Source: an uncultured Lachnospiraceae bacterium | Lineage (GTDB): Bacteria > Bacillota > Clostridia > Lachnospirales > Lachnospiraceae | Direction: 5' to 3' | Assembly: GCA_910586705.1 (NCBI GenBank) | Contig: CAJUJK010000003.1 | Location: 62,001 to 126,000, forward strand | DNA: 64,000 bases | In this document: positions 54,022-63,409 of the stretch, piece by piece | Numbering within the stretch: the first letter of the stretch is position 1 | Layout of the letters: the number at the start of each line of letters is the position of its first letter | Made by a program: the position numbers and the translations under genes | Notes under the pieces: generated by a model | What the model was told of the DNA's origin: nothing | What the model saw: only the letters and a program-made list of their open reading frames with translations | The model's database searches: none

Positions 54022-55875
54022 TCATGTGGGAATCCGCAGCACCTGCCCGATCTGCAGATTATCGCTGGTCAGACCGTTCAGCCGTCTGATGTCATCCACC
54101 GTGGTGCCGAACCTGTTTGCCAGAAGCCAGAGCGTATCCCCCGATTTTACCGTGTAATCAAAATACGGCGAAGACTGTTGCGTCGGAATCTGCAGCACCT
54201 GCCCGATCTGCAGATTGTCGCTTCTAAGCCCATTTAACCGCTTGATGTCATCCACCGTGGTGCCAAAACGGTTCGCCAGAAGCCAGAGCGTATCCCCCGA
54301 TTTTACTGTGTAAGCAAAGGAGCTGCCGCCCGTGCCGGGCCCTGGGTCAGGATTGGGATTCGGGTTTGGCGTGGGCACATTCTGCCCGATTCCCTGATAG
54401 GTCCTGTACAGCGCATTCCATGTGGCAGGCCCCACAATGCCGTCCACCGCCAGTCCCATTCTACTCTGGAAAGCGACCACCGCCTGTTTCGTCCCCGCAC
54501 CGAAAATACCGTCCTGTGTCACAGCCGGGATGCCGGGGTAGTATTCGGAAATCAAATCCAGCAGATACTGCAGCGTGATCACGTCCTGCCCTCTCGACCC
54601 CTGCCGCAGCACAGCCGCCGGCGGCACGGTTCCGATTCCCAGATTGGTGCCCTCACTGTTCAGTTCCGCCAGCCTTGTGACAGCCGTATACAGACTGGAC
54701 AGTTTATACCAGGTGGACTTTCCCACGATCCCGTCAGCCGCGAGTCCGAAAATACTCTGGAATTTCGTGACTGCCGCCCGGGTGCTGTCCCCAAAGGTTC
54801 CCACCGCGTCGGTGATCGCCGGTATAGCCGGATAATTGCGTCTGATCCGGTTCAGATAGGTCTGGATTGTCTGCACGTCCAGTCCCGTGCTCCCCACCCT
54901 GAGCGGCGTCCCCGGATAGGAAGAGATCATATTCGTTATCGCATTCGTCTCCACGATCTCCACATCGTCCGGATAATAGTACCGAAGGATCCGGATCGGC
55001 GTGTAGCCCTGTCCGGCAAGCGTCACCGTCCCCCACTGGGACATTCCCCTGCAGGTCGTCGTCGTGCCGTTGCAGAAGGACGTAAAGTAGGGCGCCTGCT
55101 GTCCCTGCCTGCGGACATACTCGTTGAAGATCTCGTCAACAATCCGGCTTATGGAATCGTAAATGGGTCTTCCGTAAATAAACGCCTGATCGTACGCGGT
55201 GCTGTTTGTAATGTCAAAGGAATACCCTTTTGCCCTGTACCATTCCGTGTAGACCCGGTTCAACGCAAAGGTAATGATGGCGTAAATGTTCGCCCGGAGC
55301 GCATTCTCCGGCCAGGTCGGATAGATCTCGCTGCTGGCCACATTTTTCACATAGTCGGGAAAGGACACCTGCACATTGGAAGCGGCAGCCTCCGGCGTCC
55401 CCAAATGTACCGTGATCGGGTTCGGGATGACGACCTGCCGCAGCACTTGTTCAGACTCTCCGCCCTGAAAAAAGCCCTCGGGTTCCCGCGTCCCCTCCAT
55501 GGAGACTGCGGGCGCCCCCACCGTGATTTCCGTCTGCATCCCGTTCCGTTCCTGCCCCTGCATCGGAACGAGAACAAGCGGAAGGGATGCCGACTCACCG
55601 TCGAAAATCGGAATATCTGCAACATACACCGATTCAAATCCTTCCGCCTGTGCATATACATTGTAAGCGACATAGGGCGTCCCCGTAAAATTCTCATTCT
55701 GGGAGTAGCTCTTGTCCATGGTCTCCAACGACACTCTTCTCGTCTCGCCGTTCTCATCCGTTGTCAGTTCATAAATACGATTCTGCTCATCGTCCAGAAC
55801 CGTCACCTGCACGCCGCTAAGCGGCAGCGCATCGTGCGCCGTCCTCGCCTGCATGGTCAGATATCCAATCGCCAT
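54022..55875 (-). CDS. SpoIID-like, peptidoglycan-binding and LysM protein
   Basis: A 617-residue cell-wall protein. Residues 1-110 form a beta-rich domain (GYLTMQARTAHDALPLSGVQ). A SpoIID/LytB-like domain spans about 165-300 (PENALRANIYAIITFALNRV, CRGMSQWGTVTLAGQGYTPI). Two PG_binding_1 domains follow (GSTGLDVQTIQTYLNRI and GSRGQDVITLQYLLDLI), then a Pro/Asn linker and two LysM repeats nearly identical in DNA (54028-54154 and 54184-54311). No signal peptide is seen, as in many spore-coat or cortex proteins. The ATG at 55875 has AAGGAG 9 bases upstream. A role in the spore is inferred. Confidence 0.8.
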   Translation of the reverse strand: MAIGYLTMQARTAHDALPLSGVQVTVLDDEQNRIYELTTDENGETRRVSLETMDKSYSQNENFTGTPYVAYNVYAQAEGFESVYVADIPIFDGESASLPLVLVPMQGQERNGMQTEITVGAPAVSMEGTREPEGFFQGGESEQVLRQVVIPNPITVHLGTPEAAASNVQVSFPDYVKNVASSEIYPTWPENALRANIYAIITFALNRVYTEWYRAKGYSFDITNSTAYDQAFIYGRPIYDSISRIVDEIFNEYVRRQGQQAPYFTSFCNGTTTTCRGMSQWGTVTLAGQGYTPIRILRYYYPDDVEIVETNAITNMISSYPGTPLRVGSTGLDVQTIQTYLNRIRRNYPAIPAITDAVGTFGDSTRAAVTKFQSIFGLAADGIVGKSTWYKLSSLYTAVTRLAELNSEGTNLGIGTVPPAAVLRQGSRGQDVITLQYLLDLISEYYPGIPAVTQDGIFGAGTKQAVVAFQSRMGLAVDGIVGPATWNALYRTYQGIGQNVPTPNPNPNPDPGPGTGGSSFAYTVKSGDTLWLLANRFGTTVDDIKRLNGLRSDNLQIGQVLQIPTQQSSPYFDYTVKSGDTLWLLANRFGTTVDDIRRLNGLTSDNLQIGQVLRIPT

Positions 55876-55963
55876 AATCCAGCTCTCCTTCACAGCATAT
55901 TTTTTCTGCTATATGCTATAAAGTATGCGCCGTTTCCATTGCCGTACCATTCCCGACGCAAAA

Positions 55964-56080
55964 GCGCCGGCTTTTCCCGACTTTTCTTTGCGAAAAGTCA
56001 GAAAGCCGACGCTCCTCTCTTTTTTCTCACTTCTTTCGAGCTTCGCCTAAGCGAAGCTCGCAATTGAGCGAAGCTCAATT
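55964..56080 (-). terminator. Terminator and hairpin pair after the GH130 gene
   Basis: Two hairpins come first after the stop: 56062-56080 (AATTGAGC, 3-base loop) and 56037-56060 (CGAGCTTCGC, 4-base loop), both perfect. A larger nested stem follows at 55964-56012 (GCGTCGGCTTT outside, GACTTTTC inside), with TTTT after it on the minus strand. The last is a good intrinsic terminator. The first two look like copies of the palindromic element class. Confidence 0.7.
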
Positions 56081-56082
56081 TG

Positions 56083-57105
56083 TTATCGGATCCCGATCTC
56101 CGTGTCGGACTCCGTCGTGTGGCTGTGCTCCTTGATATAAGCCACGATCTCGTCCAGTTTCGTGAACGCCAGCCCCACGTAGCTGTCTGCGCAGCCGTAG
56201 TAGAGCGCGATCTTTCCGCTCTCGGAATCGTGGATGGTGGCGCAGGGGAAGCACACGTTGGGAACGAATCCTCTCTCCTCGTACCACTCTTCCGGCGTCA
56301 GCAGGAAGTTCTCGCAGCGGTACAGCACCTTGGACGGGTTGTCAATATCAAGGATCGCGCCGCCGATGGAGTACACCAGACCGTTACATGTGCCGGTCAC
56401 GCCGTGGTAGAACAAAAGCCATCCTTCCGACGTCTCGATGGGCGCCGCGCCGCCGCCGATCTTGACGGACTCCCACCACTCGCTGCTTCTGCCCATCACA
56501 TGCCTGTGTTTCCCCCAGTACACCATATCCGGGCTCTCGCTCAAGAAGATATCGCCAAAAGGCGTGTGCCCGGAATCCGAAGGACGGCTTAAGAGCATAT
56601 ACTTGCCGTTAATCTTTCTGGGGAACAGCACCGCGTTTCTGTTAAAGGGAATGAACGGGTTCTCAATTCTCGTAAAGGTCTTGAAATCCGTGGTCTTTGC
56701 CATACCGATGGATGCCCCGTAAAAATCCTGACACCAGATGATGTAGTAGGTATCCTCCACCTTCACCAGACGGGGATCGTAGGCGTAAACCGGCATAAAG
56801 TCGTTGCCGTCCTCATCTTTAAACGGGATCTTCTCCTTCTCAAACTCCCAGTGGATCGCATCCTTGCTGTGCCCCAGATAAATATACGGGATACCGTTTG
56901 TCTGTTCTCCGCGGAACACACCGATAAATGCGTCACCGTAAGGCATTACCGCGCTGTTGAAAATTCTGGCAACCCCTTCCACCGGGTTTCTGCCGATAAT
57001 CGGATTCTCACTGTATCTCCAGATCGGTGCGCCGGTAAGTCCTTCCGGCTTCTCCTGCCAAGGCACATTCTTCACAACAGGGCTGATCATTTTTACTTCA
57101 CTCAT
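56083..57105 (-). CDS. GH130 beta-mannoside phosphorylase (mannooligosaccharide type)
   Basis: A 340-residue five-bladed GH130 phosphorylase. Conserved segments include NPIIGRNPVEGVARIFNSAV, VYAYDPRLVKVEDTYYIIWC with the general-acid Asp, and GGGAAPIETSEGWLLFYHGV. I chose ATG 57105 (MSEVKMISPV) with GGAGGAAGAG upstream; the open frame to 57222 is made of repeat sequence. By length it resembles beta-1,4-mannooligosaccharide phosphorylases (GH130_2). It releases mannose 1-phosphate in the cytoplasm. It is the last gene of the mannan set. Confidence 0.88.
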   Translation of the reverse strand: MSEVKMISPVVKNVPWQEKPEGLTGAPIWRYSENPIIGRNPVEGVARIFNSAVMPYGDAFIGVFRGEQTNGIPYIYLGHSKDAIHWEFEKEKIPFKDEDGNDFMPVYAYDPRLVKVEDTYYIIWCQDFYGASIGMAKTTDFKTFTRIENPFIPFNRNAVLFPRKINGKYMLLSRPSDSGHTPFGDIFLSESPDMVYWGKHRHVMGRSSEWWESVKIGGGAAPIETSEGWLLFYHGVTGTCNGLVYSIGGAILDIDNPSKVLYRCENFLLTPEEWYEERGFVPNVCFPCATIHDSESGKIALYYGCADSYVGLAFTKLDEIVAYIKEHSHTTESDTEIGIR

Positions 57106-57182
57106 TTTCTCTTCCTCCATTTTCATTGTCTTTCGTTCAGCACGCGCCATTCGCAAAATCGCGCTTTCAGCGCTCCCCGCTG

Positions 57183-57301
57183 TTTCACAAGCTTGTGATT
57201 GAGCTTTGCTCAATCGGCTCATTAAAATGGCGCTCCCTCAGAGCAACATATGTCCGCCAAATTCATGCAAGCATGATTTGTCTGCCAAATATTGCTCTGG
57301 C
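57183..57301. repeat. Palindrome block between the two GH130 genes
   Basis: In 203 bases without a gene I see CACAAGCTTGTG, ATTGAGCTTTGCTCAAT (7-bp stem, 3-base loop) and a large CAGAGCAA...TTGCTCTG stem that encloses CATGCAAGCATG, the same 12-base palindrome as in the 11,560 repeats. No ribosome site with a frame is present. Confidence 0.65.
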
Positions 57302-57308
57302 TGAACTG

Positions 57309-58475
57309 TCAGGATAAAAAATCCAGATTTTTCTTAATAAACCCGCATCTTTGCGCCACGCACTCCACGGAGCGGTAAGGGTCCTGCGGCGTGTTAAACA
57401 CATAGTCCGTCAGCTTGTCGATGGTCGTCGTTGCCACATGCATTCTCGTGTCGCTTGCCGCGTAGTAAATATATACCTCACCGTTGTCCTTGGCGATCGC
57501 GCCGTTTGTGAACACCACGTTTGACACATCGCCCACGCGCTCCCAGTTTCTCGGACCGATCAGCATCCCGGAAGGCTCCGCAATCACCTTGGAAGGGTCA
57601 TTCAAATCCGTGGCAAACGCGTAAATCACATAGCGCAGTCCCGCCGCCGTATTGCGCACGCCGTGGGCAATGTGAATCCAGCCCTTATCCGTCTTGATCG
57701 GGGGCGCGCCCGCGCCGTTCTTCGCCTCGGTGATGGTATGGTATCTGCGGATGGAAGTCATCTTCTCCTCGTCCACCACCGCATGGGTGATATCGTCGCA
57801 CAGCCCGAAGCCGATACCGCCGCCTGACCCGGTCTCGATGAAATCATCCATGGGTCTTGTGTAGAACGCATACTTGCCGTCCACAAACTCCGGGTGCAGC
57901 ACCACGTTTCTCTGCTGGGGAGAACGCTTCGTCACCAGATTGGGGAGTCTCTCCCAGTTCTTCAAATCCTTCGTGCGCACGATGCCCGCCGCTGCCACAG
58001 CCGCAGACAAGTCGTTTACCGTCGTGTCCTTGCTCTCGGAACAGAACACGCCGTAAATATAGCCGTCCTCATGTTTCGTCAGACGCATGTCGTAGACATT
58101 CGTCTCCTCCGGGCATGTGTCCGGCAGAAGGATCGGATAATCCCAGAACTTAAAACCGTCGATGCCGTTGTCGCTCTCCGCCACCCCAAAGAAAGATTTC
58201 CTGTCATTCCCCTCGATTCTCGCCACCAGATAATACTTTCCGTCCAGCTCGATGGCGCCCGAGTTCATCACCGCATTGACTCCCAGACGCTCCATAAAAT
58301 AAGGATTTGTCTCCGGGTTCAAATCAAACCGCCAAGTCAGCGGGATATGCTCCCTCGTCAAAACCGGGTACTGATACCGGTCGTAAATCCCGTTGTAGTC
58401 ATCCGACTTGACGTTCTTTCGCCCAATCAGCTTATTGTACTTTTCCAGTTCTACATAATACCGTTCATGTAACAT
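57309..58475 (-). CDS. GH130 4-O-beta-D-mannosyl-D-glucose phosphorylase-like
   Basis: A 388-residue GH130_1 enzyme. ERLGVNAVMNSGAIELDGKY, NVYDMRLTKHEDGYIYGVFC (general-acid Asp region) and KNGAGAPPIKTDKGWIHIAHG are the expected blocks. Length agrees with mannosylglucose phosphorylases (about 390). The start is ATG 58475, after AAGGAGGGTAAG; the frame to 58538 is not preferred. Next to the epimerase it would split mannosyl-glucose into mannose 1-phosphate and glucose. Confidence 0.9.
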   Translation of the reverse strand: MLHERYYVELEKYNKLIGRKNVKSDDYNGIYDRYQYPVLTREHIPLTWRFDLNPETNPYFMERLGVNAVMNSGAIELDGKYYLVARIEGNDRKSFFGVAESDNGIDGFKFWDYPILLPDTCPEETNVYDMRLTKHEDGYIYGVFCSESKDTTVNDLSAAVAAAGIVRTKDLKNWERLPNLVTKRSPQQRNVVLHPEFVDGKYAFYTRPMDDFIETGSGGGIGFGLCDDITHAVVDEEKMTSIRRYHTITEAKNGAGAPPIKTDKGWIHIAHGVRNTAAGLRYVIYAFATDLNDPSKVIAEPSGMLIGPRNWERVGDVSNVVFTNGAIAKDNGEVYIYYAASDTRMHVATTTIDKLTDYVFNTPQDPYRSVECVAQRCGFIKKNLDFLS

Positions 58476-58564
58476 GCTTAACTTACCCTCCTTCGCTCTC
58501 CGCTTTTCTTTTTTATTTATACCCTGTCTGGAAGTCATTCTCCTCCCGGCATCAGCTGACCTAT

Positions 58565-59734
58565 TTAGTCAACGCCCCTCCTGATGACCTCCAGACACAT
58601 CCTCCCGTTATGGTACGGGCATTTCCAAGGCTCCACAATCGGCTTCCCGCTCACGGACGCCCCGTCCTTGTTCACATCCCAGAACCACTCGGAGCCGGGG
58701 CGCTTGTCGATCACATGCGCCTTGATAAACTCCCACTCCGCTCTCGCCGCCTCAAGATACTCCGTGTGCGCCGGCGCAAGCTGATAGCCGTTTAAGAAGC
58801 CCACCAGCGCCTCCGCCTGCACCCACCAGATGCGGTTCTCATCCACCACACCTTTCTCGCACTCGTTGGCAAGCGATTTTCCGTCGAAGGCTGTCCGATA
58901 TACTTGACCAGTTAAGTCAAGTATGATCGGCAGCATCTTCTCCGTGTATGTATCATCCCCTAATACATCCGTTCCTCTTCTGATTAACCACGCCGTCTCG
59001 ATATCATGCCCGTAGGAGTGCAGGTCCAGAATCGTGTGCATCTCCCGGTCGAAAAATACTTCCTGTCTGTGCAGCGCCGGGTTATAAATCTTCTCCGCAA
59101 TGGTGTCGAGAATCCACTTGAGCCGCTCCTTCACCGCCCCGTCCCCGCCGACCCGGTAAAGCTCCGTATATGCCTCAAACACATGGAGCAGGGTGTTCAT
59201 CGTCTTATCCGCAATGACGCCGTTCTCGGAGAGCTTGTCGTTCTCAATCTCGTGAAACTCCCGGTCAAACGCCTCCTTGTAACCGATCTCGTCCATGCAC
59301 CGCTCCTCGATGATGTGGAACAGCTCCATCGCCGTCTCAAGCGCCTCCTCATCCTTTGAAGCATCGTAGTAAGAAGAAAGCGCGTAAATGGAAAACGCCT
59401 GATTGTAAGTGTGTTTCGTGGTGTCCTCCGGCGTGCCGTCGTAACGTACCGACCAGTACACGCCGCCCTTCTCGTGATCCACACAGTATTTCTGCATAAA
59501 TTCGTAGCCGTGCTTTGCCTGTTCCAACAGCGACTCGTCCTTTAACGTCATGTAGGCGTTTGCAAAAAACCAAGTGATCCGGCTGTTTAAGATGCAGCCC
59601 TTCACCGCCTTTTCATCCCGCTTCAGTTCATAATCCACATAGCCCACATAACCGCCGTTCTCATCATCCCGAAGCCCCTTCCAGAAAGGAATGATGCAGT
59701 CTGCCAAATGGCTCCTGATCTCCTCCACCATCAT
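58565..59734 (-). CDS. Cellobiose 2-epimerase (AGE family)
   Basis: A 389-residue (alpha/alpha)6 barrel enzyme, the same length as Ruminococcus cellobiose 2-epimerase. Catalytic His residues are His243 (LHSYGHDIETAW) and His375 (WKCPYHNGRMCLE), with His184 in MNTLLHVFEAY. It converts the reducing end of beta-1,4-mannobiose to mannosyl-glucose, the substrate of the next gene. N-acylglucosamine 2-epimerase is a less likely alternative. It is first in an epimerase-GH130-GH130 operon. Confidence 0.9.
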   Translation of the reverse strand: MMVEEIRSHLADCIIPFWKGLRDDENGGYVGYVDYELKRDEKAVKGCILNSRITWFFANAYMTLKDESLLEQAKHGYEFMQKYCVDHEKGGVYWSVRYDGTPEDTTKHTYNQAFSIYALSSYYDASKDEEALETAMELFHIIEERCMDEIGYKEAFDREFHEIENDKLSENGVIADKTMNTLLHVFEAYTELYRVGGDGAVKERLKWILDTIAEKIYNPALHRQEVFFDREMHTILDLHSYGHDIETAWLIRRGTDVLGDDTYTEKMLPIILDLTGQVYRTAFDGKSLANECEKGVVDENRIWWVQAEALVGFLNGYQLAPAHTEYLEAARAEWEFIKAHVIDKRPGSEWFWDVNKDGASVSGKPIVEPWKCPYHNGRMCLEVIRRGVD

Positions 59735-59793
59735 AATAATTCGTACCCCCTCCCAAAGTCTTACACCATTTTATTTTCTACGTCCGTATATAC

Positions 59794-59885
59794 ATTTCGC
59801 CCGTTTCCAGCTTAATATTTAGCTTAAAACGAGCGAAATAGCTTAACTGTTACTTAAATTATAAAGTAAATTTTGTTAATGTCAA
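59794..59885 (-). promoter_or_regulatory. Promoter and leader hairpin of the mannan operon
   Basis: TTGACA (59885-59880) and TATAAT (59863-59858) have a 16-base spacer on the minus strand. In the leader, 59794-59839 is an interrupted inverted repeat: ATTTCGC, GTTT and AGCT pair with AGCT, AAAC and GCGAAAT, with matched 2-base internal mismatches. It could be an RNA structure or a two-site operator. Confidence 0.65.
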
Positions 59886-59979
59886 CATCCTTTTACAAAA
59901 ACAGCATCTTGACTTAAATGAAGCTTATTTTTTGTACATATTTACTATTTTACCGTCTCCGCGCAGAGAATGCCGCCGT

Positions 59980-60828
59980 TTAACCTTTGACTGAGCCGGC
60001 AGTCATACCGCTGTAAATCTGCTTCTGGAACAGGATGAACACGATCAGAGCCGGCAGAAGCGATATGATAACGCCCGCACAGATCAGATTGTACTTGCTT
60101 CCCAGCGGACCCACGAAGGTGTAAAGGCTGGTCGCCACGGTGGGCAGCAGCTTTTTATTCTGCAGGTACAGGTTCGCGCAGTAATACTCGTTGTAAGTGC
60201 CCACGCCCTTTAAGATACACGCCGTCACGATAGCCGGTTTCAACAGGGGCAGCAGGATCTTGTGGTAGATCGTAAAGTAGGACGCCCCGTCAATGATCGC
60301 CGATTCATCCAGCGACACGCTGATATTCTCAAAGAATTGGATGTAAATATAAATTGCGATGACGTCCGTGCCGCACATCATAATGATGTAACCCGGCAGG
60401 GAGTTGATAAAGTTAAGGGAATCCATGATCCCGTAAACCGCGATCTGCATGGCGATACCCGGAAGGAGTGTCGCAAACAAAAACAGGTTCCGGATCAGAC
60501 CGTTGCCCGGGAACTTAAAGCGGTTCAGCACATAAGCCAGCGAAGTGCCCACCAGCACCGAAACCACCAGTACGCTCACCAGAATAATGGTCGAGTTGAC
60601 AAACGCCCGCCCCATGTTCGCCCTGTCAAACGCCTGCAGAAAGTTATCCGGGTTCAGCCAGCTCTGGGGCAGAGTCATCACATTCGTGTTCTGATACTCC
60701 TCCTCCGTCTTAAACGCCGTGATCACGCAGGAAACCACAGGCAGCACCGCCACGAAGGAAAAGAACACCAGAGATAAATATTTTACAAAGATTGCTAAAT
60801 AATGTCCGGTTTTCTGTAATGTCGTCAT
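59980..60828 (-). CDS. Sugar ABC transporter permease (MalG type)
   Basis: A 282-residue permease with six helices and an EAA-loop equivalent (DESAIIDGASYFTIYHKILL). The ATG immediately follows the stop of the upstream permease (TAG-ATG). With 60829 and 61949 it imports the substrate of the GH130 pathway, probably mannobiose-type oligosaccharides. No ATPase gene is nearby. Confidence 0.93.
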   Translation of the reverse strand: MTTLQKTGHYLAIFVKYLSLVFFSFVAVLPVVSCVITAFKTEEEYQNTNVMTLPQSWLNPDNFLQAFDRANMGRAFVNSTIILVSVLVVSVLVGTSLAYVLNRFKFPGNGLIRNLFLFATLLPGIAMQIAVYGIMDSLNFINSLPGYIIMMCGTDVIAIYIYIQFFENISVSLDESAIIDGASYFTIYHKILLPLLKPAIVTACILKGVGTYNEYYCANLYLQNKKLLPTVATSLYTFVGPLGSKYNLICAGVIISLLPALIVFILFQKQIYSGMTAGSVKG

Positions 60829-61830
60829 CTATCTGCCCGCCTTTCTAGCCGCGTACCTCGCCAGCTGTTTTTCACGCTTTTTCGCCGCGCCGAAATCCTC
60901 GTCCTCCGCATTCCTGAACACATATTTGAAGAAAAGCTTCTGTAAAATCGTCGCCGCAAAGATGATCAGCAAAAGCACCACCGCCATCGCCGATGCCAGC
61001 CCGACTTTCTGCTGGGTGTGGGCGATCTCATTCATGACCACGAAATACGTGCCCGTTCCGTTCGCGCCGCTGGTGATAACATAGGGCGGCTCGAAAGCGC
61101 TAAGGGATCCCGTGATGGACAGGATCACGTTCAGCGTTACGATGGTCTTAATGCTCGGCAGGATAATGTAGCGGAACTGTTCAAAACGGTTTGCGCCGTC
61201 AAGCATCGCCGCCTCGTACAGCTCGGAGTCCACCGACATGATCGCGCCGATAAACAGCACCATGTTCTGTCCGAAATACCGCCACACGGACGTGCCCACA
61301 AGGGATATATTATTAATACTCTGGTCTTTCAACCAATAAGGAAGATTGTCTAATTGAAACCCACACCACTGGAGCACGGTGTCAAACACAAAGCCTCTGG
61401 TGTAGAAAAACTTGAAAATGAAACCGATGGCAATACCGTTGATCAGATACGGGAAAAACATAAAGCCCTTAAAAATATTGCCGCCTTTTACCTTGAAACT
61501 CAGGATCGTTGCCAGATACAGCGCCAGTGCAAGCTGCACCACGGAACCGCCCATGTAATACAGACTCAGCTTCAGCGCCCCGAAACAGTCCTTCCTGCTG
61601 AATACGCTGGCGTAATTCTTCCAGCCTACAAACGTTCTCTTTCCCACATACTTCATTTTATAAAAACTGAATCCAACCATCTCCCCGAACGGAAGATATG
61701 TAAATGTAAATAACAGAACCAGCGGTATAATCATAAATGCAACAATGATAATGATCTGCTGCCCTCTTCTGCTCCTTGCCCATTGCAGGAATCCCTTTTT
61801 AGATCCCGCCGTATTTGCCTGTGCCGCCAT
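60829..61830 (-). CDS. Sugar ABC transporter permease (MalF type)
   Basis: A 333-residue permease with six helices and the loop YEAAMLDGANRFEQFRYIIL. It has a basic C-terminal tail (AAKKREKQLARYAARKAGR). The ATG at 61830 follows CAGGAGGGTAGC. It lies 118 bases after the binding-protein gene, with a GGGGCTG/CAGCCCC hairpin between them. Confidence 0.92.
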   Translation of the reverse strand: MAAQANTAGSKKGFLQWARSRRGQQIIIIVAFMIIPLVLLFTFTYLPFGEMVGFSFYKMKYVGKRTFVGWKNYASVFSRKDCFGALKLSLYYMGGSVVQLALALYLATILSFKVKGGNIFKGFMFFPYLINGIAIGFIFKFFYTRGFVFDTVLQWCGFQLDNLPYWLKDQSINNISLVGTSVWRYFGQNMVLFIGAIMSVDSELYEAAMLDGANRFEQFRYIILPSIKTIVTLNVILSITGSLSAFEPPYVITSGANGTGTYFVVMNEIAHTQQKVGLASAMAVVLLLIIFAATILQKLFFKYVFRNAEDEDFGAAKKREKQLARYAARKAGR

Positions 61831-61851
61831 ATGCTACCCTCCTGATAGTCA

Positions 61852-61888
61852 GGGGCTGCCACTTTTGATTTCACCTGTGTCAGCCCCG
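61852..61888 (-). repeat. Hairpin between binding-protein and permease genes
   Basis: GGGGCTG and CAGCCCC pair, extended by CAC/GTG after one mismatch, around a loop of about 16 bases. It is the positional equivalent of the hairpin at 30891-30913 in the other sugar operon. Confidence 0.55.
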
Positions 61889-61948
61889 ATTAATCATACA
61901 ACACTTATAACAATTTACCGAAATACTTCTTTATGAAATGTGTCCGCC

Positions 61949-63409
61949 TTAATACAGAACCTCAACGCCACATTCCTCCTGCGCCGCATTCCATGCAGCC
62001 GTCCAGTCTGCCATAATCTCTTCGTAGGTCTCTGCGCCAGTAGCCGCAGCCTCAACGATTCTCTGTACCTTCGCGTCACCGCCCTGATTGAAGGAAAGCT
62101 CGGACTCGGAGTTCAGCTCGTTCATGATATCTTCCTCGCCGGGCAGGGAAGTTACATTGTTTACTACGTTTACGCCGTCAAATACGAAGGAAGTGGGAGC
62201 TGTCTTGGAGATCGGGTAGCCGCCCTCAAGATCACACCAGCCGGACTCCTCAACCATCCACTTTACAAATACCATAGCAGCAGCCTTGTTGTCGTCGGAA
62301 GCGTTCGCGTTAATACCGTAGCAGTAGTCGGGACCTGCCGTCGCATACTGCTGTCCGTTTACGGTGATCGGGAAAGGCATGTAACCGATATCGTCCGGAT
62401 TGTCGCCTGCCGCCTTCATCTGTGCAACTGCCCAGGAACCGAGCACCATAGCGCCGATCTCACCGTTGTTGATCATGGGCTTACAGCCCTCCCAGTCAGT
62501 TGTGGTGTAGTCGTCCTCGATCAGACCCTGTGCCGTCGCATCATAAAGAATCTTGTAAAGTGCGTAAGGGCCTGTGCCGTCGCCGTGATCCTTGAAAGGC
62601 TCTGCCTCGTGGATGAACTTCTGGTTTAACCATGTCTCGTCGCCGTTTGTGATCGCACCGAGATAGCCGTCCCATGCGCCGCCCATTGTCCAGCCTGCCG
62701 CATAGTTTGTGTAGAGCGGAATCGCGTCGGTGTTATCCTTGATCGCCTGCAAAGCCGCGATGAACTCGTCGGGTGTCTTGGGAAGGGAGGTCACGCCCGC
62801 GTCAGCGAACACCTTCTTATTGTAGAGAACGCCCTGCGCGTTGCCCATGTAACCGATGCCGTAGCAGTTGCCCGCCGCATCCTTCCACTGATCCGCAAAG
62901 TTGATATACTCGCTCATCTCGTCCACCGTGCCGTAAGGAACAAAGTATGTAGGAAGCTCAGCCGCGTCGATTGCGGGGATGAACATTACATCGCCCCAGT
63001 CGCCTGCGGAAAGACGAAGCAGGGAATCCTCCGCGTAATCCGTGATGCCCTCGGTCTCCACTGTGATGCCGGGATACATTTCATTAAACTTAGCGATCAG
63101 ATCGGGGATCGTGCCGTCCTCTTCACGGTCGGTCTTGTGATGGATGAACTTGATCGTGGTTGTCAGATCCTTGTAATCCTCACCCAGATTCACAGATGCG
63201 TAGGTAAGTCCTGACGCCGCTGCCGCAGGAGCCTCAGCCTCTGCACCGTCGTCCGCCGCATTGTCCGCTGCGGGAGCCTCCGTCTCCTCCGCTGCTGTAT
63301 CATCTGCTGCCGGAGCCTCAGCCGCCCCTTCATCGGAGCCGCCGCAGGCTGCCAGAGATAAAGTCATTGCAGCCGCCAAAGTAAGCGCTAACACTTTTCT
63401 CAGTTTCAT
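61949..63409 (-). CDS. Sugar ABC transporter substrate-binding lipoprotein
   Basis: A 486-residue extracellular binding protein. The signal peptide ends in a lipobox (LSLAACGG). An Ala/Glu/Asp-rich linker runs to about residue 65, then the family 1 fold (TTIKFIHHKTDREEDGTIPD). I chose ATG 63409, at better spacing from AAAGGAGG than the ATG at 63418. It is first in the ABC operon of the mannan locus. Confidence 0.92.
   Translation of the reverse strand: MKLRKVLALTLAAAMTLSLAACGGSDEGAAEAPAADDTAAEETEAPAADNAADDGAEAEAPAAAASGLTYASVNLGEDYKDLTTTIKFIHHKTDREEDGTIPDLIAKFNEMYPGITVETEGITDYAEDSLLRLSAGDWGDVMFIPAIDAAELPTYFVPYGTVDEMSEYINFADQWKDAAGNCYGIGYMGNAQGVLYNKKVFADAGVTSLPKTPDEFIAALQAIKDNTDAIPLYTNYAAGWTMGGAWDGYLGAITNGDETWLNQKFIHEAEPFKDHGDGTGPYALYKILYDATAQGLIEDDYTTTDWEGCKPMINNGEIGAMVLGSWAVAQMKAAGDNPDDIGYMPFPITVNGQQYATAGPDYCYGINANASDDNKAAAMVFVKWMVEESGWCDLEGGYPISKTAPTSFVFDGVNVVNNVTSLPGEEDIMNELNSESELSFNQGGDAKVQRIVEAAATGAETYEEIMADWTAAWNAAQEECGVEVLY

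Noticed and set aside
57106..57222. 39-residue N-terminal extension of the GH130 protein
   Set aside because: Encoded by the palindrome block; a GGAGGAAGAG site precedes the internal ATG 57105.
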